26,189 bases of DNA, taken from NCBI GenBank assembly GCA_043381765.1, contig JBHJMP010002692.1:1-26189 (forward strand), written 5' to 3'. This DNA comes from Collodictyon triciliatum (lineage: Eukaryota > CRuMs). Every line of letters begins with the position of its first letter. Within the stretch, counting starts at the first letter, position 1. Under the pieces are notes generated by a model. That model was not told the DNA's origin, searched no databases, and saw nothing but the letters and a program-made list of their open reading frames with translations. The position numbers were made by a program, and so were the translations under genes. Shown here piece after piece: positions 1-11,323 of this stretch.

Positions 1-432
1 TTCTCATTTTCTCTTTTTCTCTCTCTTTTTCTCATTTTCTCATTTTCTCATTTTCTCATTTTCTCATTTTCTCATTTTCTCATTTTCTCATTTTCTCATT
101 TTCTCTCTCTTTTCTTTTTCTCTATTTATTCTCCTATTCTCCTATTCTTCTATTCTTCTATTTTTTCTATTTTTTCTATTTCTCTATTTCTCTCTATTTC
201 TCTCTATTTCTCTCTATTTCTCTCTATTTTTCTCTATTTTTCTCTATTTTTCTCTCTCTTTTTCTCTCTCTTTTTCTCTCTCTTTTTCTCATTTTCTTCT
301 CTATTTTCTTCTCTATTTTCTTCTCTCTTTTTCTCTCTCTTTTTCTCATTTTCTTCTCTATTTTCTTCTCTATTTTCTTCTCTATTTTCTTCTCTATTTT
401 CTTCTCTATTTTCTTCTCTATTTTCCTCTATT
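1..432. repeat. Pyrimidine-rich simple sequence
   Basis: Imperfect tandem runs of short CT-rich units such as TTCTCATT, TCTCTATT and TTCTTCTCTA fill this stretch. The unit changes gradually from left to right, as in slippage-driven arrays. No coding frame is credible in it. It lies just upstream of the coiled-coil gene and could be the end of a longer satellite cut by the window edge. Confidence 0.9.
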
Positions 433-527
433 TTTTTCTCCCCTCCTCCCCTCCCCAGTCTTATTTTCCATCAAATATTTTGTCATTTAAAGTATTGTTC
501 ATTTACTCTAAAAGTTGGTTGTAGGAT

Positions 528-2835
528 ATGAAGCTTCGTTTTCAATTTGCACCAACTTTGAGGTACAAGCTATCAATTCCAAGAGCTCATTCATTAAGTG
601 AAAAGTTCTAAATCGCTATCTTAAAACAGTAAGGAGTATATGCAATCCTCGGATCAACAAGACAAAGAGGATTTTACAGAGTTCAATCCGTAATACTCAT
701 TATTTCTTTTGCATTTTCGAGCGGACTATCTAAAATAATGCTGCCGTTAAACTATAACTTAAAATATTTTATATTTTGTTACCTCTGTTTACTTAAAATA
801 GCCACTTAAATTATTTTTTTCAAATGTCTGGACCTATTCTTGTGAAACTACATAATTCTTGTACGGGTGCAAAGGAACGGAGAACCAGAATCGAACATCT
901 CGATATTAAATGAGTCCATAGCCAGTGGCCTTGTATGTCCCATATTCAAAAACAATAGTGGTACCTCATAATTTTTCTTTCTGAATAATATACAAAACGA
1001 AATTATATGTGTCACATGCTCACTGAAATCTTTATTGTTTTCACCGCCTAGAATGATTATAGTTACCCACATAACTCATCACATGTGTCGTTAGGAATAG
1101 ATACTGGTTTTGAAGAAAGCGATGAAGTAAAAAATGCAGTTTATTTTAAGAATATATCCAACAATTCTTCTCGTTATTCAAAGATACTTAAAAAAAAGCT
1201 TTCTTTCAAAGAATAATGATATCTTGTCGTGGTCGTTTTATTTTTATTATTTTAGAAAAAGATATGTAATATTAAATCGTATTATACAATTCGGCAGGCT
1301 TTGGTCAATAGTAGTGTGACCGATGGAAATCGAGATACGAGCTTTCCAAATACCGACAGTACTCTCAATACGAAATTTATTCAATCAACCGACTCTGAGA
1401 AACGAGGCTCCAAAAATGCATCAACCATCTTACCGAATCGTAATTCAAAAATTTTTTGCTTGTAAAGTCTTTCTCAAAATAATATTAAAATAACTTAAGA
1501 TTGCCTTTTTCTAAATACAAGTCGAAAAATCACTTTTCTTTTTTTGGTTTCATCTAGTCTCATATTTCCTGTGATGATTTAAATGTATATCAAATCATTT
1601 GGACCTTTCCATATAAAAAAAGAATAATAATTCAGTTCCTTAAATATTATAAAAAGAAGATAAAATATTGAAGAAAATATCTATGTATCCAATTTTTTTC
1701 TAACTTGACATTACGCTCATCTAACCCAAAGACTACCCACTTCCAAATTTTGAGTATTGCACAACTCATATGAGAGGTTGATGCCTTTCATGACATCTTG
1801 TTTACGTTTAATACACTTTCACTTTAAAAGCACTCATAATTGCCGTGCATGAAATATATATATATCTAAACGCACATTCTTCCTTCTTTTTTTTTATTTT
1901 GATTACGGGAAAAATAGAGATTTTTTCGTGTATTCGCTTATTTGAATACAAACCTTACGATACCAACGATTTCTGTCGTCAGTTGCGACACCTCTCGTTC
2001 AAATCAAAGGGATTATACGAAAAGTATGGATTTTGGTCATATATATATCCTTACTCCTAATTTTCCGAGACGGTGATCGAATGATTTACACAGTTTCATA
2101 TTTTTCGGGAAAAAAAACTGACATATATGTGAATATTTTTTTTATAGTTCCTTGTGCCCTTTATCTTTTACTAACAACAAAATTGTAGCTACTTTTCATC
2201 TGTATTTTGTTTTGAATTATAATTTATGATATTCATAGGTTGTGTGAGGAAATCAAGCTTTGCAATATGAAGATTCAATCCCAGCAGAGTCTCTTGTCCA
2301 AGTCTGTCCAAAAAGAGAAAATGTATACTTTCATTCTTTAATTGTGATAATAATAACCAACTTATTATTCTAATTTATCAATAGATTGGAGTTGTCATTC
2401 CTTTCTCTCTTTTCCTTCTTATTTTATTTTTTTCTCTGAAAATTTAGGTGTTCAGACCAACTCCTTCAAGCCCGACACGAGGCTCGTGTCTTACGGCAAG
2501 ACAAGAAATCTCTCGAGACAGAGAAGCGAAATATCCAGACTCAGCTTTCCGAGTTAGAGCTTGAAGTGAAGCGACTCCAGCTTGCTTCCTCAGATGATGG
2601 CCCAGCACGTGTTGTATGGTCAAATTGCTTATCATGTCCATATATCTCCTTTTGTTTTTCTTTTCATATTCCTATTGGAATTATAATTACATCGCCATAT
2701 TATTCTGTATACTTTTCTAATTAGATTTCCTTATACACAAGCGTATGGCCCGACGCGGGTTTGGAAAAACTCCCTCAGAAGAGTCCTTTTCCAATATCAG
2801 TTTCAGTTGATTGCACCAGAGTCCGGTTTACTTAG
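528..2835 (+). CDS. Small coiled-coil protein, nine exons, function unknown
   Basis: I do not recognise this protein. Nine exons join in phase with GT-AG introns: 528-562, 630-689, 875-960, 1095-1126, 1298-1439, 1918-2023, 2239-2322, 2448-2613 and 2725-2835, for 273 residues and a TAG stop. The start ATG has an in-frame TAG two codons upstream. The first 120 or so residues are polar and rich in Ser, Asn and Asp, with acidic stretches such as QDKEDFTEF and GFEESDE. The middle (about residues 155-238) has regular heptads and is strongly charged, for example SLETEKRNIQTQLSELELEV, which indicates a coiled coil. The short last exon has no such pattern and is the least certain. Exons 6 to 8 are best supported because frame, phase and heptad pattern agree. 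Exons 1 to 4 are short and rest mainly on phase agreement. A cytoskeletal or ciliary role is possible but unproven. Confidence 0.55.
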
Positions 2836-3511
2836 AATGGGAAATACCTTTTTTTTTTTTCCTTCACCAATGCATCTTTCTCATTCGCGCTTTCCTCCCA
2901 GCGAAGCCTTGCGTAAGGATTTTAGGAAACTGGGATGGGGATAATATAAACATGATTAAAAAATTGGCGCTGTTGCATATTTCCCCGTCTTTATGTTGTT
3001 TGTGTTTTCCTTGAAACTCTATTCGCTGTTAGAATGGAAATCCATCGACAGGCTTATGAGAGATGTTGAAATAATCGATGGGAGGTAGTCGCGCTAGACG
3101 CCAAATGATGGGGGCGGAATCATAACTAGCTTAAGAAAGTTCAGGTCTAGCTTCAAATTTACGAAATATCGCAGAATGTATATCTTCCTCTGATGCTTTG
3201 CATCGAGAGAAGACAAACCGAGGAAACCGCCTTCGCCTCTAGGACAAAAATGAGCTGTGGACAAGACAGTGGAAAACCCCGGGTTGTGTGGTTGGAGTTT
3301 TTGTGTTTTGGGTGGAAGAAGAAAAATAGAAAATAGAAAAAAGAAAGTGTTCTCACACGCAGACAATTCTACCCCAGGTGAATCAACGCCAACACGATTT
3401 CTGGTTGTGTTAGAGACTGACAAAAGAGCAGCGGATAAAGTTGACGGGTCGATGAAAGTACGCACATGGCAGTCACTTCTCAAATCGATTCCGACGAGTC
3501 CTTTCAACCAT
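2836..3511. other. Intergenic stretch, no gene recognised
   Basis: Open frames occur on both strands, but none has convincing composition or splice context. The right part is less AT-rich than the surroundings and may be further decayed sequence of the broken coding region to its right. Confidence 0.4.
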
Positions 3512-4728
3512 CTATCTCAGACAAGGTTTACATCCTATTTCACTCCACTGGATGAGTCTTAGAGGAGACAACGGGTCACTTTCCTTGCGTTTCGTGCTGG
3601 GAGATTCAGATAGAAAGCGACACATCGTTGTTTGTCTGGTAGTATCGGAAGTGGCGCTTGACCGTCCCCTGGCATCGGGACCATGCGTCGCCGGTAGTGG
3701 ACTTTGCTTAACCGGAGTATGGATACGCGTTTGTGGTTTTAGAAACATACGCTCCTGCTTTCTCAGATTGTCTTTGGTGTGTGAAGTTCCAAGCTCGGAT
3801 TCTACTTGTGGTGTTTGCTCTTGCTCCTTGGTTCTCGGTGCGACGGGCTGGGCGGGATAAACGGACCATCTTTGGTGGGTGCTGATTCTTGTGATGCCTT
3901 CGCTTTGGGGTATCCTTTCGGATAAGTAACGAAGACTGCCTTGAGGCCTCCTATGTTAACCATATTCACGTCAGTCTGAATGGGTAGTTTAAGGGGGGAT
4001 TTCTTTCGGGGTTTGGAGATGCGCTGCTCTTGGGTCTTGCGATGTACGGGCTTGTCCAGTATTGGCGGTGGAGGGCTCGAGTGCGAGGATTCTGAAGAGG
4101 AACCGAGATTTCCTTCCATGTCTTCGTCGCTGTCACTGTATGCGCGTATCTGCTGTGAGTCTTGCGGACTCTGTTGTTGCCTGGCCTTGGCTTCCTTGAC
4201 TCCGTTGCTGCTTGTCTGCTCGGCAGGTGTATTCTTTTGCGGGGTTTTACTTGTCGTTCGTTGTTCGCGGCTGGCGGACGCTCTTTGAGGATGCGCTTTG
4301 GATACTTTTTTCCCATGACCGTAAACTTTGCAGGGAGCTGGTTCTTGTGACAAAGAAGCTTCACCACGGACGTGTCTGTGAAGAAGCCTTTGTCCTTTTT
4401 GATGTCCACGTGGGTCGGTCTGAACGGCTTCAGTTCCTCCCGAAGGAGTTGCGGCCACACGTCTAGCGGTAGTTGGTAGAGCATCACCGATGTCTCTGTT
4501 GGTTTACTTCTGCTGGAACCGATGGTGATATCAGTCAAATACATCTGCCTTGCACACAAGAGACCCCATCAGAAGTGGTGCTGGGATGTCGTTGGTAGAG
4601 GCAACTGCGACATCACCCTTATTTTCCACAAATGCGCATCTGACAAATGAAGCAAGGACGTTGTATTTTATATCAATAAATATCCTCTTTTGATTATTCT
4701 TACAGAATTTTTGAATTCTTTTAGGAAA
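3512..4728 (-). pseudogene. Frame-shifted coding remnant, family unknown
   Basis: Protein-like sequence runs right to left but changes frame. A first frame (4728 to 4531) reads through KYNVLASFVRCAFVENKGDV and IPAPLLMGSLVCKADVFD, then hits a stop. The next frame continues at once with LTDITIGSSRSK and LPLDVWPQLLREELKPFRPT down to about 4310. A third frame, back in register with the first, carries a polar Ser, Lys and Gln-rich tail to 3802, including YSDSDEDMEGN and VNIGGLKAVFVTYPKGYP. A fourth segment to 3512 is again polar. No start codon is seen in the first frame. GC content is higher than in the flanks. I read this as an old gene or retroelement fragment broken by indels. Alternatives are a gene with very short introns or assembly indels. 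The ordered-then-basic composition would suit a retroelement structural protein, but no motif proves it. Confidence 0.4.
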
Positions 4729-4739
4729 CTAGTTGTAGT

Positions 4740-4995
4740 TACATATACTACATATGTCATTCCAACACGCTCAATCAACCGCGATCGCCCCTTGCGCCAA
4801 AACACCAGACTTTGCCACATCAAGAATCAGAGCGCCCGGGTGTTGTGATCGTGGGACACAAACGAGGATACCCGGAAACGCGGCCCGGCAAAGACTCAAG
4901 CAGGCGCACTATTATCCAAGGAGTAGGCTTTTACTCTTGGGAAACCCAGACCCGCGACAGTCCCTCCTTTTTTTTTCTCGTTCTTCACTTCGGAC

Positions 4996-4997
<2 letters not shown>
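4740..4997. other. GC-richer stretch without a recognised gene
   Basis: This stretch is much more GC-rich than its neighbours and precedes the trinucleotide array. An open plus-strand frame starting at 4754 runs into the repeat and gap and has no recognisable motif. It may hold upstream sequence of the acetyltransferase gene, but no promoter element could be assigned. Confidence 0.3.
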
Positions 4998-5091
<94 letters not shown>

Positions 5092-5324
5092 NNNNNNNNN
5101 NNNNNNNNNNNNNNNNNNNNNNNNNNNNNNNNNNNNNNNNNNNNNNNNNNNNNNNNNNNNNNNNNNNNNNNNNNNNNNNNNNNNNNNNNNNNNNNNNNNN
5201 NNNNNNNNNNNNNNNNNNNNNNNNNNNNNNNNNNNNNNNNNNNNNNNNNNNNNNNNNNNNNNNNNNNNNNNNNNNNNNNNNNNNNNNNNNNNNNNNNNNN
5301 NNNNNNNNNNNNNNNNNNNNNNNN

Positions 5325-5404
<80 letters not shown>

Positions 5405-5408
5405 TACT
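4998..5408. repeat. Trinucleotide microsatellite with a 233-base assembly gap
   Basis: A pure (TTA)n array from 4998 to 5091 runs into N from 5092 to 5324. An (ACT)n array resumes from 5325 to about 5408. Open frames across it translate only as homopolymers and are not genes. The repeat unit differs on the two sides, so the gap hides a change of unit. Confidence 0.95.
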
Positions 5409-5560
5409 TTTGCTTTTGCTCTTGCTTTTGCTTATTATCATTCTCATCGATATCATTATTATTGTTATTATCATTATTTTTTCTTTGTGTATTTTCAGTC
5501 GGTGCCGTTTTGAAAAGACCAAGGAAAGAATAAGCGGGGAAGAACTGTTCTGCGTCAGAG

Positions 5561-7473
5561 ATGGAGTTTTCCAAAGGGAATCTCCAGCGGTTCTTTTGCA
5601 AGGATGTGTGTTGCATCACCGCTGCTTCGCTGTCCTCCTTGGAAGAGGCTCATATTCAAACATTCGGCCTTGTCATCGACTCGCTCGGCCGTGCTTCAGC
5701 CAAGGTGAATATATTGTTCATCTTCAAACGAGCACATGCAATTCTTTTCTTTCTTTTCTTATTTCATGGGAGTTTTGATCATTCCAAGAGGGAGAAGAGG
5801 ATTCACCATCACAAGCAAATATCAGTTCATTTTTTCTTACATTTTTCTGCATAATATTGTAGTTTTTTTTATCTTATCTTTCTAGAATGCGCACCACTTT
5901 TCGACGTTCCCATTTTTTTTCTCGTTTGCTATAATTTGATATGCACTTTAATTTTTATTCAAATTCGAATACAACGCTATCTGCATCTGTATATATGTAA
6001 GGCTCGAAATCTAGCCTCGCCGCTCACCACACTAGCTAGAATCATGAATCCTGAGTGCAAATTACTGGTGGCTAATATGCCTCCATCCAAGCTGCTTGGT
6101 TATGTTCTTGTCTGCCGGAAACTGGTTACTTTGAAGGTGTTCATCAACAGAAAATCAGTGAATTAATTCTAGTTATTGCGATGGATGTTTCTATTTTTAT
6201 TTTATATTTTTACTTTTTGTGAATAAAATAGAGGATAGTTGATATGTATACCGACAAAAGGCTTCCGTTTTCCTTGCCGAATGTAATCTCATTATATTTG
6301 CTCCCCAGGATTCCATCGGTATGGTTAAGGAATTGGAGGCCATGTGCGTATTAGATATGTATGTTGCCCCACAATATCACCGGACGGGCATCGGCTCTCT
6401 CCTGTTTGAAAGGTTACTGGAGGTTTGTGGAAGATGTTCCGTGCTGCACACGATTGATATTGTATTATTATATATGTATTAAGAATAATGTAATATCAAC
6501 TCTCCCCTGTGCTTCTTTCTTCTTTTCTTTCTTTCTTCTTTTCTTTCTTTCTTCTTTTCTTTCTTTCTTCTTTTCTTTCTTTCTTCTTTTCTTTCTTTCT
6601 TCTTTTAAGAGATTTCAATAGACTTCATCTGCTGATGACCTGACCTCAAAAAACATACAGGAAGAAAACACAAGCGTTTCAAGTTTGGTGTTTGAGTCGC
6701 CAACTCCGGAGTTCCTATCTTTCCTGTCAAAAAACTTTTCTCTAGTGAAAACAATTGAGCAAACACACCACTCGGTCGTTTTTGAGCAATTTTTTTCAGA
6801 TGGTTAGTTGCCTCGAACACTTACATCATTGTTTTGTCTCTTAACCATGTTTTATTGCCCTTTACATTTCCTTCGTTTTCTGTCTTACTGTGTGTACTTA
6901 TCTTAGTATCCTTTGTGCCATTAACTTTATCGACTTTGCACTAGCGGCAATAACTGGGACTCGGCCCGTTGGTTCCACTTTATCCATGCGACCCAGCTTA
7001 CAAGAGATTCGCATCATTCGCACAGGCTCAAGTATCACAGGAGGTCGGCGTGATGAAGGTGTCGCTGTATTAGGCACGTATTTCCCTTTAAAATTGCGAA
7101 CTTCATACGCAGCTTACATTAATATACTACATTCTTTACGTGCTTATGATTATTGTTATGATTGTTATTGTCTGTTAGCGCTAGTATTTCATGGTGAAGC
7201 GAAACAAGCTGTTTAATGCTTATTTTATTTCATGTCATTGTACTAATCGAAATATCTGTTTAATTTGTTGCCGTGATTTCAGATGATGGCCATAGAAAAT
7301 CCTCTGGTGAATCCAAACCAGCCTTGTCGCTTGAATTGGTTGGACTCTCTGTCGGGCAACAAGCACCCATAGCTGTACTTTTATACAATACACACCACAT
7401 AACTTTTCTTTGAGTTAGCCGAGACAAAAGAAAAAAAAAATAGTCCATGGCATAATTATTGATAATATCGCGC

Positions 7474-7522
<49 letters not shown>

Positions 7523-7548
7523 AGAGAAAAAATTTTTAAATAATTGCG

Positions 7549-7584
<36 letters not shown>

Positions 7585-8493
7585 CTGAAGATGAGTAGTA
7601 TGTCTCTCGGCTGATATGAAAACAAAATGAACATATCATGCCCTAAGTTTAAACTGGTTCATAAACAGCGAACCCCTTCTGCCGGTAGAAGAAAAGGAAT
7701 ACCCCAGTCGAATGCAGAAAACACTGCAGCACAGACAGCTCGAAGGCCTCCATCCAGACGATCCGATAACCGAACCGGCTTTCTGGCCGATCCAGATCCT
7801 CGAACGAACGACTCACCAAAAGGCATTCCTTTCGGATCTTCAAACACTATGCCAGTTAACAGAAGAACATCCCACAATGCCTTTCCTTCTGCACCGGTCA
7901 CACTCCGTTCCTTCTTGGAACCTGCTCAAACATGCGTCTTTGTCTCAAACGCCACCGAGATTCCAAACGCACTTCCAAAAGCTGCTGATATTATACCGCC
8001 TTGGGAGGTTGAGAATGCCGCAAACACGAGCGAGCCTTGTCTCGATGAGGTCCCTTCTCGACCATCCTCTGTGAATTCTCCCACCAGCGTGAAGATACGC
8101 GACCTGTCCAATTTTTCGTTGAATCCCAGGTTTCTTCTGATATATTTTTAATTTAATTTTTTTATGCAAGATTGCAACTTGGTCATAATATTATCATATC
8201 ATCAACACAATAGGGTTATTGACAAGGAAGAAGATGTTCATCGACCGCGCAACGGGTATTGTCTCTCTTCGATGCCACTTTACTATCTCCATGTAAAATC
8301 ATAGTCCCCGTTTCTCTTTTTCATTATTTTTTCTACTTTTTTTTCTACTTTTTTTTCTACTTTTTTTTCTACTTTTTTTTCTACTTTTTTTTCTACTTTT
8401 TTTTCTACTTTTTTTCTACTTTTTTTTTACTTTTTTNTTTTTTTCTACTTTTTTTTCTACTTTTTTTTCTACTTTTTTTTCTACTTTTTTTTC

Positions 8494-8591
<98 letters not shown>

Positions 8592-8888
8592 TTTTTCTAC
8601 TTTTTTTTCTACTTTTTTTTCTACTTTTTTTTCTACTTTTTTTTTCTACTCTTTTTCTTAATTATATCATGGACAATAAAATTGTCTAAAACTGTCTTGC
8701 TCGCTCGATTTCGAACCAGGCGGCGTGAACTGAAGCTTGGTGGGGTCAACGCGCTCCCATCTCTTCGCCCGATGCTCGGAGCTCCAACAGATGAGACCGA
8801 TGGTGCTCCGGGGCCTCTTACACTGGGTGCACGTCTTCGTTCGCCTTCCAACGTGAAACCTCGCCGAACACGGTCTTTAGTTTCGTAA
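5561..8888 (+). CDS. Alpha-tubulin N-acetyltransferase (ATAT1/MEC-17 family)
   Basis: This enzyme family acetylates Lys40 of alpha-tubulin inside microtubules, using acetyl-CoA. Nine exons join in phase: 5561-5704, 6002-6136, 6309-6422, 6661-6802, 6945-7058, 7283-7374, 7669-8129, 8214-8255 and 8720-8888 (470 residues). An in-frame TAA precedes the ATG. Family landmarks occur in order. They are VIDSLGRASAKARNLASPLT (exons 1-2), LLGYVLV, then AMCVLDMYVAPQYHRTGIGS, which holds the conserved Cys of the LCILD motif and the acetyl-CoA loop, then SPTPEFLSFLSKNFSL and HHSVVFEQFF, where animal enzymes have NNFVVFEGFF. The catalytic Asp of the animal AIDRPS motif appears as Glu here (VFESPT). The domain ends near residue 180. 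The rest is a Ser, Pro and Arg-rich tail, as in relatives. The domain call is firm. The tail exons (7283 onward) rest on phase agreement, and exon 6 could also end at 7338. Confidence 0.85.
6512..6605. repeat. TTCTTTCTTTCTTCTT-type microsatellite in an intron
   Basis: About five copies of a 16-base pyrimidine unit lie in the third intron of the acetyltransferase gene, upstream of its acceptor at 6660. It probably lengthens the polypyrimidine tract. Confidence 0.85.
7474..7584. repeat. Two poly-T/poly-A inverted homopolymer blocks
   Basis: A run of 18 T is followed directly by 28 A. After about 30 bases a second run of about 18 T is followed by about 18 A. Each block is a perfect palindrome able to form a hairpin. 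Both lie in an intron of the acetyltransferase gene. They match similar blocks in introns of the receptor gene. Confidence 0.85.
8318..8655. repeat. TTTTTTTTCTAC minisatellite split by a long T run
   Basis: Copies of a 12-base unit (T8 then CTAC) occur on both sides of a T tract of about 90 bases. One N sits at 8437. The array lies in the last intron of the acetyltransferase gene (8256-8719). The long open frame through it is an artefact of the repeat. Confidence 0.9.
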
Positions 8889-9747
8889 CCATAGCTTAGG
8901 GTATTCGGTGATTCAGGAGGGGAAAAGTATATGTACAATACTTGCAATTAATAGATTTTGACTTTATATCACTGGGATGGCCCAGAAAAGGTTAGAGTTC
9001 TTTCAGTTGAATTATATTTGCATCATGCTGAATATCCAAGCTTTTTTTGATGTATACGAAAATACAGTGGCCGTTTTTTTCTTTCTATAACTCCAGCAGC
9101 GCAGCGTGAAGCTCAACTCACCACTATCTCCTATTTTTAAGTATTTTTTTTTGTTGCTGTTCCTTCTTTGTTTCTTTATGTCTTATCTTTATTTATCTCT
9201 CGAACACATTTTTCTTTTTCGTCCTCCACGACTCAATTACATTCTTATATGAAAACCTTCAATCTATTCCCGTGTATTTGTTCCCTCTAAACAACCCCAA
9301 GACAAAATCCCCCTGTTTCTGCATGCACCTGTATAATTTTGTTAGAGAGGAAGGATAAGGGAAGAAGTATTTGATCCTACTCACCAATGGCTCTGCGCAC
9401 ATTTCGAACGAGCTAGAGCCGGAGTTTAAAAGGAAGCGTGAGAGTGAAAGAAAAAGAAAAGAAAAAAGAAGTAAGCCGAGTCAGACGTGGTCCCAAACAC
9501 ACAAGCTATCTATTGCTCGGCATTATCTTCCTTGATTCACTAACACAGCAACCACAAAGAGCCTCGAGTGGGAAGTCATCATTGGTGCACTTTTGACCTC
9601 TAGACATTTATTCTCTACGCAACGCACGTGTAGAAAAGCACCTTCTGTCGCTCATCACGGAACGCAGGAGCATCATCCGTGCACACTACGAAGCTGCCTC
9701 TCATGGACAGCCTCCATACTCCGGGCTCATCGGCCTGTCTTGTCCCA
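8889..9747. other. Spacer between two convergent genes
   Basis: This spacer lies between the stop of the acetyltransferase gene and the stop of the receptor gene, so it should hold both 3' untranslated regions. Plus- and minus-strand open frames near 9593-9747 have no consistent protein signal past the receptor stop. Apart from the polyadenylation candidate at 9607-9612 nothing is recognised. Confidence 0.5.
9607..9612 (-). terminator. Candidate AATAAA polyadenylation signal
   Basis: On the minus strand this reads AATAAA, about 136 bases past the receptor stop codon and in the right orientation. The hexamer is common by chance in AT-rich DNA, so support is weak. Confidence 0.3.
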
Positions 9748-11323
9748 TCACAGCCACCATTCAGCCTCGACACTTGGCAAGTCTGACGCAGCGGGTCGGT
9801 GGACCGGATCTGGGGAAAGGCAGCGGGAAATCCACGGCCGGATGAGCAGGCCAGGCTCTCCGCCTTCTGGACCGCGGTCAAGGGTGCGCAACTCCTCAAG
9901 AAGTGTGCCGAACGCGAATATGTCCCCTGCCGGGTGGAGAGTCCCTGATGAAAGAGTCTGTGTGGTGTGAATGGTTCTGCGATTAAGTCCTTGATTGACT
10001 TTGTCGTTGCGGAAGGTGAGATGTAATTATTGTGCGATGTTTCCTGTGCGATGTTTCCTGTGCGTCACCTCTGGAGCCCGATACTTTCGTCTTAGGAACT
10101 CGGACCCGCTGCATTCGCAGGCAAGGTCTATGGAGAAACCAAACGACCCCAAGAGAACATGGCAATCGTCTCGTTCGATGATGCTACGGCGAATCTGTGG
10201 CATTCATTATATATGTATAGCAATTAAGATGGTAAAGTCTTCAAAGGTTCCTCTATAAAACTCTCAATACACACAGGCGACCTCAGAGAAATCATGTGTC
10301 ATGGGATTGCGGGTTATGATTCCCTTTGGTTTCTTTTGGATATTACATACAAGTATGTTGTGTGGACTCAAAGCGTTGAATGATATTGGGTTAGGTAGCC
10401 CGTGCAGATGCCTAAGCGCGCCTAGGGTATGATTGGCTACTTGGCACCTGACAAGATATAAACAGTATGACTGTTGGACGAGAGGGTTATGCTAGTGACG
10501 CTGTTATTTATGTGATAAGTGTGTTGCGTACTTGATATTGGAATCAATGCGCTCTGGACTTCCAGACATCACCGATGACAATAGCTCAAAGTCAAACCCC
10601 TTCATTACTATGGCCAGAATCGGAGGAACGAAATGACCCCCAAGCACCGATGCAATGTGCGGATGTTTGATATTTCTGTTTGTGTATTGATGGCATTATA
10701 GATTGATCCCACGGATAAAGGACTTCGGTTTCATTACCGCCCATCTTATTATATGGCGGAAGGAAACTATTCACACAATCAGAAACAACAAAATAGTATT
10801 CAATCTGGAAGACAAACGTCAGTTTTGCGACGATGGCCTTGAAAGAAAGCAAACTCTGCTTCGACTGGTGTTGACATAAGACCTCTCTCACTATGACTTG
10901 ACTTCCCTGTGCATAATTTTTTAAGCTTTTTTCAGACATATATAGCAATTAGGGAACTTGAAACTTATTATTGCGTATTAAATTTGCTTGAAAAAAAAGG
11001 GGATGCTTTGTACTCTTTTCTCTCTTTTTCTTTTTCTTTTTCTTTTTTATATTTATCTTTATCTATATCTTTATCTTTATCTTTATCTTTATCTTTATCT
11101 TTATCTTTATCTTTATCTTTATCTTTATCTTTATCTTTATCTTTATCTTTATCTTTATCTTTATCTTTGTCTTTATCTGCGTTGCCTTAAGTCGATACAT
11201 ACCTGGGGTGTGGATATGTACATGGTGCCCAATGGACCGGAGGATATGTCTCGCCTACCAATGGCAAGAGATTTCCAGTCAAACTCGAAGCGAATGGTCT
11301 GGTTTTTCTCCGTGTAATCAACG
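9748..11323 (-). other. Second kinase-like domain (pseudokinase), C-terminal
   Basis: The exons are 11323-11203, 10906-10818, 10675-10532, 10447-10351, 10194-10069 and 9957-9748. Kinase landmarks appear in order. The glycine loop region is ISSGPLGTMYIST. The beta-3 strand is QVIVREV, with Arg where VAIK has Lys. Helix C and beta-4 give IKHPHIASVLGG. The catalytic loop is ISFNALSPHNIL, where HRD is FNA. The next motif is LLGSFGFSIDL, where DFG is SFG. KYRAPE is intact, then GDIFAFGTLLEEL and CLSPDPVHRPAA close the C-lobe as in TKL and tyrosine kinases. Loss of Lys, of the catalytic Asp and of the metal-binding Asp marks a pseudokinase. The kinase fold is certain. The first exon could instead begin at 11336. 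Confidence 0.85.

Noticed and set aside
4754-5533. Long plus-strand frames through the TTA/CTA array and gap
   Set aside because: They translate as runs of one residue or X. Length comes only from the repeat and the N run.
7712-8074. Second plus-strand frame overlapping the acetyltransferase tail
   Set aside because: The frame used (7669-8129) has matching phase at both ends with good donor and acceptor. This one does not connect.
8259-8655. Plus-strand frame rich in Phe and Tyr
   Set aside because: It is the translation of the TTTTTTTTCTAC array inside an intron. Only its end (8720-8888) is used, as the last acetyltransferase exon.
9593-9970. Plus-strand frame of 125 residues and minus-strand frame at 9615-9899
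   Set aside because: They overlap the last receptor exon, whose frame carries clear kinase C-lobe motifs. The other frames have none.
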